From JBCCCJ01 sp039029315 (GTDB lineage: Bacteria; Bacteroidota; Bacteroidia; J057), in the NCBI GenBank assembly GCA_039029315.1, contig JBCCGK010000005.1, forward strand, positions 62,001 through 126,000: DNA of 64,000 nt, in the 5' to 3' direction. Every line of letters begins with the position of its first letter. The first letter of the stretch is position 1. This document shows, piece after piece, positions 1 to 8,950 of this stretch. A program made the translations under genes and the position numbers. The notes beneath the pieces were generated by a model. That model made no database searches and was not told the DNA's origin. It saw only the letters and a program-made list of their open reading frames with translations.

Positions 1-480
1 TTCGCCTACCAATTTTGTGTTTCCGTAAGGAGAGGCTGCTTCGGAAGTTGGTGTGGCTTCTGTAACAGGCAAGTCATCGATTTCTCCATAAACGGTGCAA
101 GAGGAGGAAAAAATCAGGTTGTCAACTTCATATTGCGCACAAGCCTCCAACATGTTCATCAGAGAATTGAAGTTGTTCCGGTAGTATTGAAGCGGGAGTT
201 CCACAGATTCTCCAACAGCTTTGAGCGCTGCAAAGTGGATGACCCCAACGATATCGGGATGTTGTTCGAATACCTCATTGACAGCTTGTTGATCACAGGC
301 ATCGATATGATAGTGTTTCATTCGTTTGCCGGTGATTTGTTCTACGCGATCAACGGTTTGAGCAGAGGAGTTTGAGAGATTGTCAATGCTAATGACATCA
401 AATCGGCCTTGATTCAGGAGTTCAATGGCCGTGTGGGAGCCGATATATCCACAGCCCCCAGTGATTAGAATACTTGGCAT
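1..480 (-). CDS. galE: UDP-glucose 4-epimerase, N-terminal 160 residues (truncated by window edge)
   Basis: Reading the minus strand from the ATG at 480 gives an uninterrupted frame to the window edge. It begins MPSILITGGCGYIGSHTAIE, the Rossmann GxxGxxG signature of GalE. It continues with an FAALKAVGES-type stretch (about residues 102-111) and SSSCTVYG (about 133-140), which carries the catalytic-region serines of UDP-galactose 4-epimerases. The YxxxK catalytic pair is only just reached (SPYGNTK near residue 153). The enzyme interconverts UDP-glucose and UDP-galactose (or the N-acetyl forms) in the cytoplasm and would supply a hexose donor to the neighbouring glycosyltransferases. It is the last visible gene of the leftward locus, 138 bp after the GT2 gene. 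Family assignment is firm; substrate choice is inferred. Confidence 0.9.
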   Translation of the reverse strand, partial: MPSILITGGCGYIGSHTAIELLNQGRFDVISIDNLSNSSAQTVDRVEQITGKRMKHYHIDACDQQAVNEVFEQHPDIVGVIHFAALKAVGESVELPLQYYRNNFNSLMNMLEACAQYEVDNLIFSSSCTVYGEIDDLPVTEATPTSEAASPYGNTKLVGE

Positions 481-618
481 ATAATGATTCTATAGAATGT
501 TTTGTCCGTGTTGGCAACATGTTCGATCAATCGATCTTTTGGGTACCTCAAAGATAGGGAAAATCAGCTGTTCCCTGCTTTTCGTTCACCTCATCAGAGG
601 AAACGAATGAATAAACGG

Positions 619-1374
619 TCAACTCGGCTTTTTTACCAGTTGAAATACTTTAGAAAAATACTTGGAATAGATCATAGGCAAATTTGTCTGAATGCCATGA
701 CTCCTGCAGGACTGAAGCATTTCCTGATTGATCGTCAAAGTGCTTTTTAAGCCCTGTGTACTACTCCCCCCTGTTCGCATTTTGACCATGACCTCAGGAA
801 TATAGCTGTAAGAAACCTCGTGTTTGTGAAACAGTCTGACCATAAAATCAAAATCTGCGCAAATGGCGTATTGCGTATTGAACAACCCATAGGTTTCGTA
901 TAGGTGCCGTTTAACAAAAAAAGTCGGGTGTGGAGGCATCATTCCCTTGCGGAGTTTGTTGGGATGAAAATCCACGCCAGGATAATAGCGGACAATCTGA
1001 TCCATATTGTGATCTTGAATATAAACGAGATCCCCATAAACTGTGTCGGCCTGACTCGATTGAAATTCCTGGACGACCCTGGAAATTACCTGAGAATTGG
1101 CATACAGATCATCAGAATTAAGAAGGCCGACAATGTCTCCCTGGGCGAGTTTGACGCCTTTATTCATGGCATCATAGATGCCTTGATCCGGTTCAGAAAT
1201 AAACCGACTAACCATCTCCCCATAGGATCGAATGATGTCAACAGTTCCGTCAGTAGATGCCCCATCGATGATGATATACTCAATATTCGGATAGTCCTGA
1301 GACAAAATAGAATCAATGCAACTCTTGATACAGGAAGCAGAATTATAAGACACAGTGATAATGGATACCTTCAT
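619..1374 (-). CDS. Family 2 glycosyltransferase
   Basis: A 251-residue soluble GT-A enzyme. It opens with MKVSIITVSYNSA, then has IIIDGASTDGT (residues 34-44, nucleotide binding), SEPDQGIYDAMNKG (60-73) and the DXD-type NSDD (86-89) that binds the metal and the sugar nucleotide. The D-Q-G-I-Y-D-A-M-N-K-G variant is common in colanic-acid/capsule GT2 enzymes. No membrane segment is visible, so it would act at the cytoplasmic face on a lipid-linked glycan. The start lies 4 nt after the stop of the LamG protein gene upstream, so the two are probably co-transcribed. Donor and acceptor cannot be read from the sequence. Confidence 0.9.
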   Translation of the reverse strand: MKVSIITVSYNSASCIKSCIDSILSQDYPNIEYIIIDGASTDGTVDIIRSYGEMVSRFISEPDQGIYDAMNKGVKLAQGDIVGLLNSDDLYANSQVISRVVQEFQSSQADTVYGDLVYIQDHNMDQIVRYYPGVDFHPNKLRKGMMPPHPTFFVKRHLYETYGLFNTQYAICADFDFMVRLFHKHEVSYSYIPEVMVKMRTGGSSTQGLKSTLTINQEMLQSCRSHGIQTNLPMIYSKYFSKVFQLVKKPS

Positions 1375-1378
1375 AGAG

Positions 1379-4144
1379 TTATGGGATATTTGTTAGATGA
1401 ATTTGGTCAATTTCAACACTTTCTGAGAGGTGAACGCTTAATAAATGGGATTCCAGAGACAGGTTTTTCCAATTTCCGGATAAGGTATACCAGGTCCATT
1501 CAGAGGATTTGATTCCAGATTTTTCCCCTTTGGAAATGCCATCCAGCAAGACTTCGATAGAGGCGGCTTTGTTGCCAGATTTTCTTGCCCGAATCCTGAA
1601 TTGGAAGGAATCATGCGCTTCGGATCTAGGGGTAAATGAGAATTTGACACAAGCGTCTTCTCCGGTAGCTGAGAGATATGTGGTGAATTGGCTGAAATCT
1701 CCCTTCGAAGCATTGGCAGGTCTTTCTGTACGAATGTCGATTTCCTGCCCAAGATCAAATACTTCTGCCTCCATCAGGAAATCTTTGCTCCAATAAGAAG
1801 GATGTCCTGCTTCATGCCAGCTATCCAATTGATAAAAAATAATATTGTCTGGATCACTTCTGTCATAATAATAGGTAGATCCCTGGCGTCGAGACATCAG
1901 ATGGATCTTCTCCGATTGGAGGTCTATGGTTGTGATCTGCTGATCCTGTACCTGTCCCTTGATATTGGAAATCGGCTGGATCGTTGTTCCAATGATATAG
2001 AGGTCCTTATCATTGTGTTTTCGCACAGTGCTTAGCACGCCAGGATTTCCATTTTCAAGGCGAAGAATTGGTTTGCCCTCAGCATCTCGCAGAATATGAC
2101 CATTTCGAAGAACATCTTCATATCGGCTGACGATGGCCTGTGCATATCCTGGAATGGCTGCCTGCCAGATATAATTTTTTGGATTTGATATGATTTTATT
2201 CACATTGAAATACCCTGGATAGAAAAACTCAGCCCCGATTACCCCAAGATTTTTGAGGAGTCCGAGATACTGGCTGGGACGCAAATTCCGTTCTGGATCA
2301 TGGTTCCAACCAGCAGCGACAAAGGGGCTAAACAGAACATCTCCATCTGCGATTTCGACGCCTCGGCAATTTTCAAACCATTTCCATCCCCGCCATGCAC
2401 CTGCCCATTTGTACCAGTTGTTGGGCCAGCGAGGATAGAAATCTGGAGTGGAATAATGTTGCCCTTCATAGGGCGTCTGGATGGCTTTGGCGATCTTCCA
2501 GGGATGTCTCGTCGGTCCGCCATCTATGCCATACCAACTAAATGCAATGTCAGAGAGTCCCGCTGCCTTGAGCATCTCATCTCGATACAGGCTGCGTTGG
2601 TGCGTCTTTTTTACTGCTTGGTATTCAGCCCAATCCTGTATACCGAGCCGTTGTTTGTCGCGTACAATGGCAGGATCTCGTTCCAAAATTTCTGGATCAG
2701 TTCCTGCATAAGGCACCTCCCCATTCTCATTGATAATGTTGATCGGTCTGGTGAGCTTCTTCTGAATCGTCTTGAGATAACTGCCTTGTTTCTGTGCATC
2801 CTCGATGATGAATTTGTCTGGAAGAACGGGACTGATTTGCTTGTGTCGAGGATTGACCTCCCCTTTTCTTCCCAAATGCTGCCCTTTTGCATCCTGGATA
2901 TAGGCTTGGTCAGGCAGATCCTGACTGATAATATTGGCTTTCTTTCTGGGGCTTACCCCATGATCTGTCAATAAGACTTGTGCCCATAAGGTGGTAATCC
3001 CAAGTGGAATATCTGGATGGCGGTTTGCAAGTTCTGTCCAGGCATTGACATAGGAATTGGTTCCGGTTCGACCAGTAGTTGCATTGTGGATGATGATGGT
3101 ATAATTCCAGTTGACAGCTAACTCTTCCTGAATATCAACGGAGGCTTGAAGAGCGTCCAACGGACCAACATCAGCTGATTTATGCCCGCCAAGGAATCGG
3201 GGTTCCATCCAATTGTAATGGCGCTTCAAGCCATGTCCTATTCGGAAGCGAGGAAGAGGAAAGTCCCTCAATTGATCCAGAGGAAGAAGCTTGACAGCTG
3301 GATGGCCAGGGGCATATTCCCGATAATCGATGGTGACTTTAGCTTTCGCTTCCTTGGGAAGGGGAAGCGTTTGACTGGTTTTTGGGTTGTAGGATTTCCC
3401 TTGTTTGCCTTCCCGATAATGCTGGTAGTGGACCTGCCTTGGGATAAACTGATCATATAGCAATACTTCGTCCAGGTCTCCCACAAAGCAATCACCATAT
3501 TTGGGATGGTGACTGAAAATGAGATTCTTGCTACAAGGAGTTCGCGAACACAATTCTCCTCTCTCTTCCAGGGTCTTGGAAAAAGAATCTGGAAGTTCTC
3601 CATCAATCCAGATCTGTTTTCTCCCTCTAAGAGGATCATACTTGATGACCCAGTGATGCCATTGATTGTCGGCGTAATATTGAAAACTTTCCCTTCCTAC
3701 TCCTTCCAGGGGAATGCTCCAGCGATCCCTTTTTGAGCTGCCTGAAGAGGTGGTCAAACTTGTATTGAAGATGATGTTGGGAAATTTGATCCCCAGATAC
3801 ATGGAGTTATCTGAAAACTCGAACACTCTGATGGGGGAAGAGAGGCGCTCCTCCGGGATGCGCATCCAGAATTCAAGGGTGACCGCTACATGTGGTTGTA
3901 ACTGCTTGATTGGATAATCGCCAGGATTATTGTCTGCTATGCGCAAATAGTTTCCAACGATGCCATCGTTCTTGACAATTTTGTCCGCTTCATACAGGTA
4001 CAACGTATAGGCCCCGGACCGCTGCTCCTTTTCAGTGGATTCAAAGGACCATTTTGCAATGGGAGGCTTGCCCTGACTGAGGCAAAGAGTGATGCAGCTC
4101 ATTAGCCATACGAGCGTCAACCAGCTTCTTTTCATATTGGTCAT
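1379..4144 (-). CDS. Secreted LamG-domain protein, candidate glycan-active enzyme
   Basis: A 921-residue protein with a signal peptide (KRSWLTLVWLMSCITLCLSQG near the N-terminus). Residues about 25-250 look like a concanavalin-A/LamG jelly roll (VAVTLEFWMRIPEE, WHHWVIKYDP, FVGDLDEVLLYDQ). A long central part, about 290-780, is rich in Trp/Tyr/His, with stretches such as WNYTIIIHNATTGRTG and WYGIDGGPTRHPWK that suggest a TIM-barrel-like glycosidase or lyase, but I do not recognise a named family. The last 130 residues look like a beta-sandwich carbohydrate-binding module. It overlaps the upstream glycosyltransferase by ATGA (4141-4144), which fixes the start. Secreted enzymes in capsule loci often trim or depolymerise the product; that role is inference. 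Confidence 0.75.
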   Translation of the reverse strand: MTNMKRSWLTLVWLMSCITLCLSQGKPPIAKWSFESTEKEQRSGAYTLYLYEADKIVKNDGIVGNYLRIADNNPGDYPIKQLQPHVAVTLEFWMRIPEERLSSPIRVFEFSDNSMYLGIKFPNIIFNTSLTTSSGSSKRDRWSIPLEGVGRESFQYYADNQWHHWVIKYDPLRGRKQIWIDGELPDSFSKTLEERGELCSRTPCSKNLIFSHHPKYGDCFVGDLDEVLLYDQFIPRQVHYQHYREGKQGKSYNPKTSQTLPLPKEAKAKVTIDYREYAPGHPAVKLLPLDQLRDFPLPRFRIGHGLKRHYNWMEPRFLGGHKSADVGPLDALQASVDIQEELAVNWNYTIIIHNATTGRTGTNSYVNAWTELANRHPDIPLGITTLWAQVLLTDHGVSPRKKANIISQDLPDQAYIQDAKGQHLGRKGEVNPRHKQISPVLPDKFIIEDAQKQGSYLKTIQKKLTRPINIINENGEVPYAGTDPEILERDPAIVRDKQRLGIQDWAEYQAVKKTHQRSLYRDEMLKAAGLSDIAFSWYGIDGGPTRHPWKIAKAIQTPYEGQHYSTPDFYPRWPNNWYKWAGAWRGWKWFENCRGVEIADGDVLFSPFVAAGWNHDPERNLRPSQYLGLLKNLGVIGAEFFYPGYFNVNKIISNPKNYIWQAAIPGYAQAIVSRYEDVLRNGHILRDAEGKPILRLENGNPGVLSTVRKHNDKDLYIIGTTIQPISNIKGQVQDQQITTIDLQSEKIHLMSRRQGSTYYYDRSDPDNIIFYQLDSWHEAGHPSYWSKDFLMEAEVFDLGQEIDIRTERPANASKGDFSQFTTYLSATGEDACVKFSFTPRSEAHDSFQFRIRARKSGNKAASIEVLLDGISKGEKSGIKSSEWTWYTLSGNWKNLSLESHLLSVHLSESVEIDQIHLTNIP

Positions 4145-5301
4145 GTTTTTTTTGCTTGAAATACTTGATTCACCTGCTTGATCAATTCAGGATCTGTTCG
4201 AAACTTTCTGGCATACTCCCAGGCGGATTGGGACCAGATATTGTAAGTGGGTTGATCCATATCGACAATCTCCTGAATGATTTGCTCAAAGGCTTCTGGA
4301 GTAGACAAGGACAAATCCCAGCCCGCTTTGGAGGCAGAGAGCCCTCGCCAGGGGGTCCGATCGCTGATCAGAACAGGCTTGCCAGCCAACATGCCTTCAA
4401 AGATCGCATGACCGAAATTTTCTGCATGTGTGGTCAGCACAGATATATGATAGGTACGTAGTTTTTGCTGTAATTCAGAGCTTGGAAGGGCCCCATGAAA
4501 ACGAACTTGAATTGTGTCAGGCAATTTTTGGACCTCTTCCTTGCACTGGTCCAAATAGCTCTCATCTTCTTGGGGCCCAAAGATATCAAAAGTGACCTTG
4601 CCCCGAATCCCGTGGAGACGCTGGAGAAAAAACTCAATGTTCTTTTTTCGGGAAACCCGTGAACTGAATACAAAATGGGCTTCTCCTGATGATTTTGGAA
4701 CTTCCAGCCAGGGCATTTGGTCTTGTCTGGGAAGGTTGGGTGCTAGACGGATATCGCAATCGGTTCCAAAATACCGCTGGATATCCTGTGCTTCTGTCTC
4801 ATCCGTGGCATGCCAAATGATCCGTTTTTGAATTCCTGTCAAACTCATCAGAAACAAATAGAGTCTTTTTTTTGCCCACTTGATCTGAACAGCTCCTGCC
4901 TGCAACATCCCCCTGGGGGCCAATACCACTTTGCCTGGAAGACGATTTCGCCAACATAACCACAAAGGCCACATGGTAAAGGGAACCGAATACATGCTGT
5001 TCAGGTATAGAAAATCAAATGCTTCCTGTTTCAATAGGTCCTCAAGGGCGGAAAGCTTCAAACCTTGCTGGGTATAATAAAAGACTTCCGTGCCATCTGC
5101 CAACTGATTCCAGCTATCACCTTCGATCCCTTCATAAGGGTCTGAGCAGGCGTGATCGGTATCTGTCGTAATCACCTTGATCGCAAATCGATTCCGCATT
5201 GCCTGAACAAGATTGTTCACAGATTGGATAGGCCCTCCAGCTCGATACCCGGGAAGATACCAATCGATCATGGCCAATATACGGGGAATGTTCTCAGGCA
5301 T
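4141..5301 (-). CDS. Family 4-type glycosyltransferase
   Basis: A GT-B fold enzyme of 386 residues from the chosen start. The N-terminal domain begins with IPRILAMIDWYLPGYRAGGPIQ, the glycine-rich acceptor-side loop typical of GT4 enzymes. The C-terminal domain has FVFSSRVSRKKNIEF and LTTHAENFGHAIFEGMLAGKPVLIS, a variant of the E-x7-E donor-binding motif. I prefer the ATG at 5301 over the one at 5337: it gives the normal GT4 N-terminus and creates an 8-nt ATGCCTGA overlap with the asnB stop, suggesting translational coupling. It ends in an ATGA overlap with the LamG gene. No membrane helix is evident; donor sugar unknown. Confidence 0.88.
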   Translation of the reverse strand: MPENIPRILAMIDWYLPGYRAGGPIQSVNNLVQAMRNRFAIKVITTDTDHACSDPYEGIEGDSWNQLADGTEVFYYTQQGLKLSALEDLLKQEAFDFLYLNSMYSVPFTMWPLWLCWRNRLPGKVVLAPRGMLQAGAVQIKWAKKRLYLFLMSLTGIQKRIIWHATDETEAQDIQRYFGTDCDIRLAPNLPRQDQMPWLEVPKSSGEAHFVFSSRVSRKKNIEFFLQRLHGIRGKVTFDIFGPQEDESYLDQCKEEVQKLPDTIQVRFHGALPSSELQQKLRTYHISVLTTHAENFGHAIFEGMLAGKPVLISDRTPWRGLSASKAGWDLSLSTPEAFEQIIQEIVDMDQPTYNIWSQSAWEYARKFRTDPELIKQVNQVFQAKKT

Positions 5302-7165
5302 CGATTTGATTTTGACGCATCCAGTTTTCCAGGACAACCAGCATCCAAATCTTGATCCAGGTCGTCTGCTTATTATGATTCAAAAATCCCTGCCAGGTCT
5401 CAAGTAAACTAGGTGCATGAATGAATGTCCGTTCACTCAATGTCTGGATATGATCTTCACAGAAGTCTTTCAGGCTTGTTCTGATCCATTCTGTCCAAGG
5501 AAACATGAAGCCCATCTTTTTTCGATAGACCAGTTCCTCCGGCAACAACTCTCCCATAGCATCTACCAGGAGCTTTTTCGGACTGCTCATAGGCTTGTGA
5601 TGATCAGGAAGAGATAAGACATATTCCACCAATTCATGATCAAAGAAGGGAACCCGGACTTCAAGCGAACTTGCCATACCCATCTGATCGGTATCTCTCA
5701 ACAGGACATTCTGAGTATAGGTACTCATTTCTCCAACACTCACCTGACTCATGAAGGGGAACAGATTGATCTGGCTTAATTCTTTCGGAGTAAAAATACC
5801 CTGAAAGACAGGAGAGGAAGGCACTGATTGGGCCAAAAGGCCTTGTATTTCGACAGGATCAAATATTTTTCGAAAAACGGGATACAAATCTGAAAATTGA
5901 TTGTTGTTGATAGACAGCAATTCCTGAAGTCTAGCAGTCTTGTGATTATTGTACACCCCAGAGACAGATTTCCCGATTGCTGAGCGAATTCCCGTGGGAA
6001 CACTATAGAAGAGATTCATCTGTCTCAGCTTCTGATAGCGCTTGAATACAGGATAGCCGCCAAAAAGTTCATCTCCTCCCAGGCCAGACAAAGCTACTGT
6101 GATTCCAGCCTCTCTGGTAACTTTCGATACCACATAACTATTCAGCCCATCTCCACTTGGATGATCCATGGCTGAGAGGGCTTCGGGCAGATCTTTGAGA
6201 AAATCAGATGGGTCCAAAGGAATGGGATGATGAACGGTTCCATACTTTTGGGCCATCATCTCAGACCAGGGCGACTCATCATAAGCTTTCTCCGAAAAGG
6301 TAACTGAAAAGGTGTTGACGGGCTGGTCCGATACCTCGGCCATGAGCGCCACAATCGCACTGGAATCAATTCCCCCTGATAGAAATGCTCCCAAAGGCAC
6401 ATCACTCAAGAGTCTTTTTTCAACTGACTGACTCAGCAATTCTCTTGTATGGCGACAGATCTCTTCATAGGATTGCTCCGGTGGCGCATGCCCGATATCT
6501 GAGAGGGACCAATACGGCTCGCATTGCCAGTCACCCGATCTCCATAAGGCCCAATGTCCTGCCTTGAGCATGAAGACATCCGCTAGCAAGGTATTGGGTG
6601 AATTGACAGAATAGTATTGGAGATATTCCTGAAGGGCTGAACGATTGAGTGTTCGAGGAACTAAGTCCGAGGCGAGCAAGGCCCTAAGCTCAGAAGCAAA
6701 TACCAGACATTGTCCTTGCTTGTAGTAATAGAGAGGTTTGATCCCCATTCGGTCTCTGGCAAGGAAGAGTTCCTGTTTCTCATCATCCCATATCGCAAAG
6801 GCAAACATGCCATTGAGTAGCTCAACACAGGCAGGCCCCCATTCTATATAGGCTGCCAGGATTACATCAGTATCGCTGTTGCTGTTGAAATGATAGCCTT
6901 GTAACTTGGCCTTCACTTCCTTGAAGTTGTATACCTCTCCATTATAAATGATGCAATACCGACCACTTTGATCAAAAATGGGTTGGCGGGCCGCCTCAGA
7001 GAGATCAATAATTGCAAGCCTCCGCTGGCCAAGTGCAATTCCTTCCTTGACCAGACTACCTTGCGCATCAGGTCCGCGATGACGCATGCTGTCCATCATG
7101 GCGAGAATCCGCTCTTGTCCAAATTTGGGGGCTTGTTCTCCTGTAAATCCTGCTATTCCACACAT
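5294..7165 (-). CDS. asnB: Asparagine synthase-type glutamine amidotransferase
   Basis: A 623-residue protein with both domains of glutamine-hydrolysing asparagine synthetase. The N-terminal nucleophile glutaminase begins MCGIAGF (Cys2 catalytic after Met removal) and carries RHRGPDA and YNGEVYNF. The synthetase domain has the ATP PP-loop FLSGGIDSS near residue 265 and SGLGGDELFGGYP further on. Inside glycan loci such proteins often amidate uronic acids of the polysaccharide rather than aspartate. This placement, between a GT4 gene and a VTC-domain gene, favours that role, but sequence alone cannot exclude ordinary asparagine synthesis. The downstream GT start overlaps its stop by 8 nt. Confidence 0.9.
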   Translation of the reverse strand: MCGIAGFTGEQAPKFGQERILAMMDSMRHRGPDAQGSLVKEGIALGQRRLAIIDLSEAARQPIFDQSGRYCIIYNGEVYNFKEVKAKLQGYHFNSNSDTDVILAAYIEWGPACVELLNGMFAFAIWDDEKQELFLARDRMGIKPLYYYKQGQCLVFASELRALLASDLVPRTLNRSALQEYLQYYSVNSPNTLLADVFMLKAGHWALWRSGDWQCEPYWSLSDIGHAPPEQSYEEICRHTRELLSQSVEKRLLSDVPLGAFLSGGIDSSAIVALMAEVSDQPVNTFSVTFSEKAYDESPWSEMMAQKYGTVHHPIPLDPSDFLKDLPEALSAMDHPSGDGLNSYVVSKVTREAGITVALSGLGGDELFGGYPVFKRYQKLRQMNLFYSVPTGIRSAIGKSVSGVYNNHKTARLQELLSINNNQFSDLYPVFRKIFDPVEIQGLLAQSVPSSPVFQGIFTPKELSQINLFPFMSQVSVGEMSTYTQNVLLRDTDQMGMASSLEVRVPFFDHELVEYVLSLPDHHKPMSSPKKLLVDAMGELLPEELVYRKKMGFMFPWTEWIRTSLKDFCEDHIQTLSERTFIHAPSLLETWQGFLNHNKQTTWIKIWMLVVLENWMRQNQIDA

Positions 7166-7168
7166 AGT

Positions 7169-7201
7169 GAATTATGAGTTCCGGGTTAAGAATTGTGAGT
7201 T
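7169..7201. repeat. Short imperfect direct repeat between asnB and the VTC gene
   Basis: GAATTATGAGTT at 7169-7180 and GAATTGTGAGTT at 7190-7201 differ by one base and fill most of the 34-bp gap. Similar AGTTATGGGTTATGAG wording occurs near 24,444-24,459 in another gene gap of the locus. No function is evident. Confidence 0.4.
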
Positions 7202-7865
7202 AATAAAGGAGGTTCATTCCAGAGATGTATTTGGAGAATTTGTTGATCCTCCAGGGAAATTCTTGAAAGGATGTTTGTGCATGCTGTTCGTCTATCGGAA
7301 GATATTTGTATTCAATGACAATATGATTGGGCAACTCAGATAAGAAGGACAAATCAGGGCGCCCAAAACGAATCTGTTCATCTACTGTAAGTCTTAATCG
7401 CCGATCCAGGGACAAAAAATACCGTCTCTTGTAGCGATTGTACAGGCTCGGATTCATTCCCCGGATTCGCTCTTGCATGGGAGAAGGGATCATGGCATGG
7501 TGAATGTGCTTGCCGTCTTCACGAATCAACTCATGTCCTATGGACCCCAGGGCTATTTTTTCTTTTCGTCCGACCAGGCCTGACTTTGATTTATGCTCCA
7601 GAATAAGCGGGCTTTGGCCTATGGCATGTGTGCCATACCATCGGATTCTGAATTTGCTTCGTGTCACACTTCCATCCAGATGGGTCCGCCAGGCATCCAG
7701 ATTGGGACTGTCCAGGTACAGATTCTGAATGGTTCTCCCTGGATAGACTTCTCTAAAAAAAGCCGGATGAAGGTGAATCCTTTGAAGAACTTCTTCGAGA
7801 GAAGTTCTAATCAGGAGCATTTTCCTTTCATATCTGACATCGGTTTGATCAAGAATCAATTTCAT
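7200..7865 (-). CDS. VTC-domain (polyphosphate polymerase-like) protein
   Basis: A 221-residue protein that matches the VTC / triphosphate-tunnel-type fold. Residues that would line the tunnel are present: R11/R14/K15 (RYERK), R73 and R75 (KFRIRWYG), E90 and K92 (LEHKSK), the basic RYKRRYFLSLDRRLRLTVDE stretch, the metal-type E-x-K of VIEYKY, and a C-terminal NKFSKYISG. In eukaryotes this domain (Vtc4) makes polyphosphate from ATP. Bacterial homologues are usually beside DUF4956 or CotH genes, but here it sits between a GT4 gene (ATGA overlap at 7862-7865) and asnB. No membrane or SPX domain is present, so it would be cytosolic. Its substrate in this setting is unknown; a phosphoryl-transfer role in glycan synthesis is speculation. 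Confidence 0.8.
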   Translation of the reverse strand: MKLILDQTDVRYERKMLLIRTSLEEVLQRIHLHPAFFREVYPGRTIQNLYLDSPNLDAWRTHLDGSVTRSKFRIRWYGTHAIGQSPLILEHKSKSGLVGRKEKIALGSIGHELIREDGKHIHHAMIPSPMQERIRGMNPSLYNRYKRRYFLSLDRRLRLTVDEQIRFGRPDLSFLSELPNHIVIEYKYLPIDEQHAQTSFQEFPWRINKFSKYISGMNLLY

Positions 7866-8950
7866 GAAAGACGCGATAAGGGTGACATGGCTTTAGGTGC
7901 AGATGGCAATACAGACAGAAGCGTAGCTGCCCAGGACTCCGGGGTAATTTGTTTGCTGAGTTCATAACTTCGACTTCCCCAGCGTTTCAAGTCATCATCT
8001 TCTTTGGTGACGATGTTGCGGAGGGCAGAAGTAAGCGATGAAACATCTGCTGCTTTGGACAGATAGCCATTATAGCCATTCCGAACAAAAGCAGTTCCTG
8101 CTCCACAGACAGAAGTGGTGATCAGCGGAAGACCCGCTGCTGCAAATTCATGCAATGCAACTCCCCAGGGTTCATGGTGACTAGGGAGGACAAAACATCC
8201 TGCTTCCAGGGCTAATTGAGGCAATTCTTCAGGTTGAACAAAGGCGCGACAGCTGATTCTGTCCATTTTTGGCATTTGTTCATGCAAGGGGCCTGCGCCA
8301 ACCAATGTCAGGGTCCAGTCATGTGTTACTTCTTTGCACAATCGCGCAAAGGCCTGGCATAAATCCATGATCCCTTTGTGTTCGATATAGCGACCGACAT
8401 ACAAAAAATTATGAGGATATGGGTGAGGCGAACGCATCCGTTGATCGCTGGATTCCCAAAAAGGATATACATCTGCGGAATACATTCCAGTCAGGATGCG
8501 ATCGGGCGAAAATCCCAACCGTCTCCCAAACTCATACTGGGGAATGCCCGGAACAAAAAAGTGACTGAAAGAAGGCTGAATGATCCATGGACTAAGTATA
8601 GACCCGATTTGTTGCCTGAAAGATTTGGTCCAATGGTTATCACTGCCACATATGACAGGAATTCCTTGTGCTTTGATTTTTTTTGCCAGCCTCACATATC
8701 CTTTGTCCATCCAGCCTGATGCATATACAAGTTGAGGTTGAATGCTGTCGAATAATTCATACAGACTTTTGTCATTCAATTCTGCTCTTGGATGGAAATG
8801 CAGCCCTTGATATCGTCCGAACTCGAAGGGGGCTTCTTTATTGATGGGCCAATGCACAAGGTGGACTTCACAGCCATAGATGTTGTGGAGTGCTTGTGCA
8901 CAGGCAAGAAAGTAGCCAGCCAGTTCAGAATATAGGAATAATATCTTCAT
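7862..8950 (-). CDS. Family 4-type glycosyltransferase
   Basis: A 362-residue GT-B enzyme. The N-terminus MKILFLYSELAGYFLAC and a middle PVICGSDNHWTK segment form the acceptor domain. The C-terminal donor domain shows FLYVGRYIEHKGIMDL and LPSHHEPWGVALHEFAAAGLPLI, the E-x7-E motif of GT4. It is linked by ATGA overlaps both to the Wzy-like gene upstream (8947-8950) and to the VTC gene downstream (7862-7865), so the three are translationally coupled. It would add one sugar to the lipid-linked repeat unit at the inner face of the membrane. The specificity is not readable. Confidence 0.88.
   Translation of the reverse strand: MKILFLYSELAGYFLACAQALHNIYGCEVHLVHWPINKEAPFEFGRYQGLHFHPRAELNDKSLYELFDSIQPQLVYASGWMDKGYVRLAKKIKAQGIPVICGSDNHWTKSFRQQIGSILSPWIIQPSFSHFFVPGIPQYEFGRRLGFSPDRILTGMYSADVYPFWESSDQRMRSPHPYPHNFLYVGRYIEHKGIMDLCQAFARLCKEVTHDWTLTLVGAGPLHEQMPKMDRISCRAFVQPEELPQLALEAGCFVLPSHHEPWGVALHEFAAAGLPLITTSVCGAGTAFVRNGYNGYLSKAADVSSLTSALRNIVTKEDDDLKRWGSRSYELSKQITPESWAATLLSVLPSAPKAMSPLSRLS

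Noticed and set aside
904..1512. 202-residue plus-strand frame opposite the GT2 gene
   Set aside because: It is antisense to clear GT2 and LamG coding sequence and shows no domain of its own.
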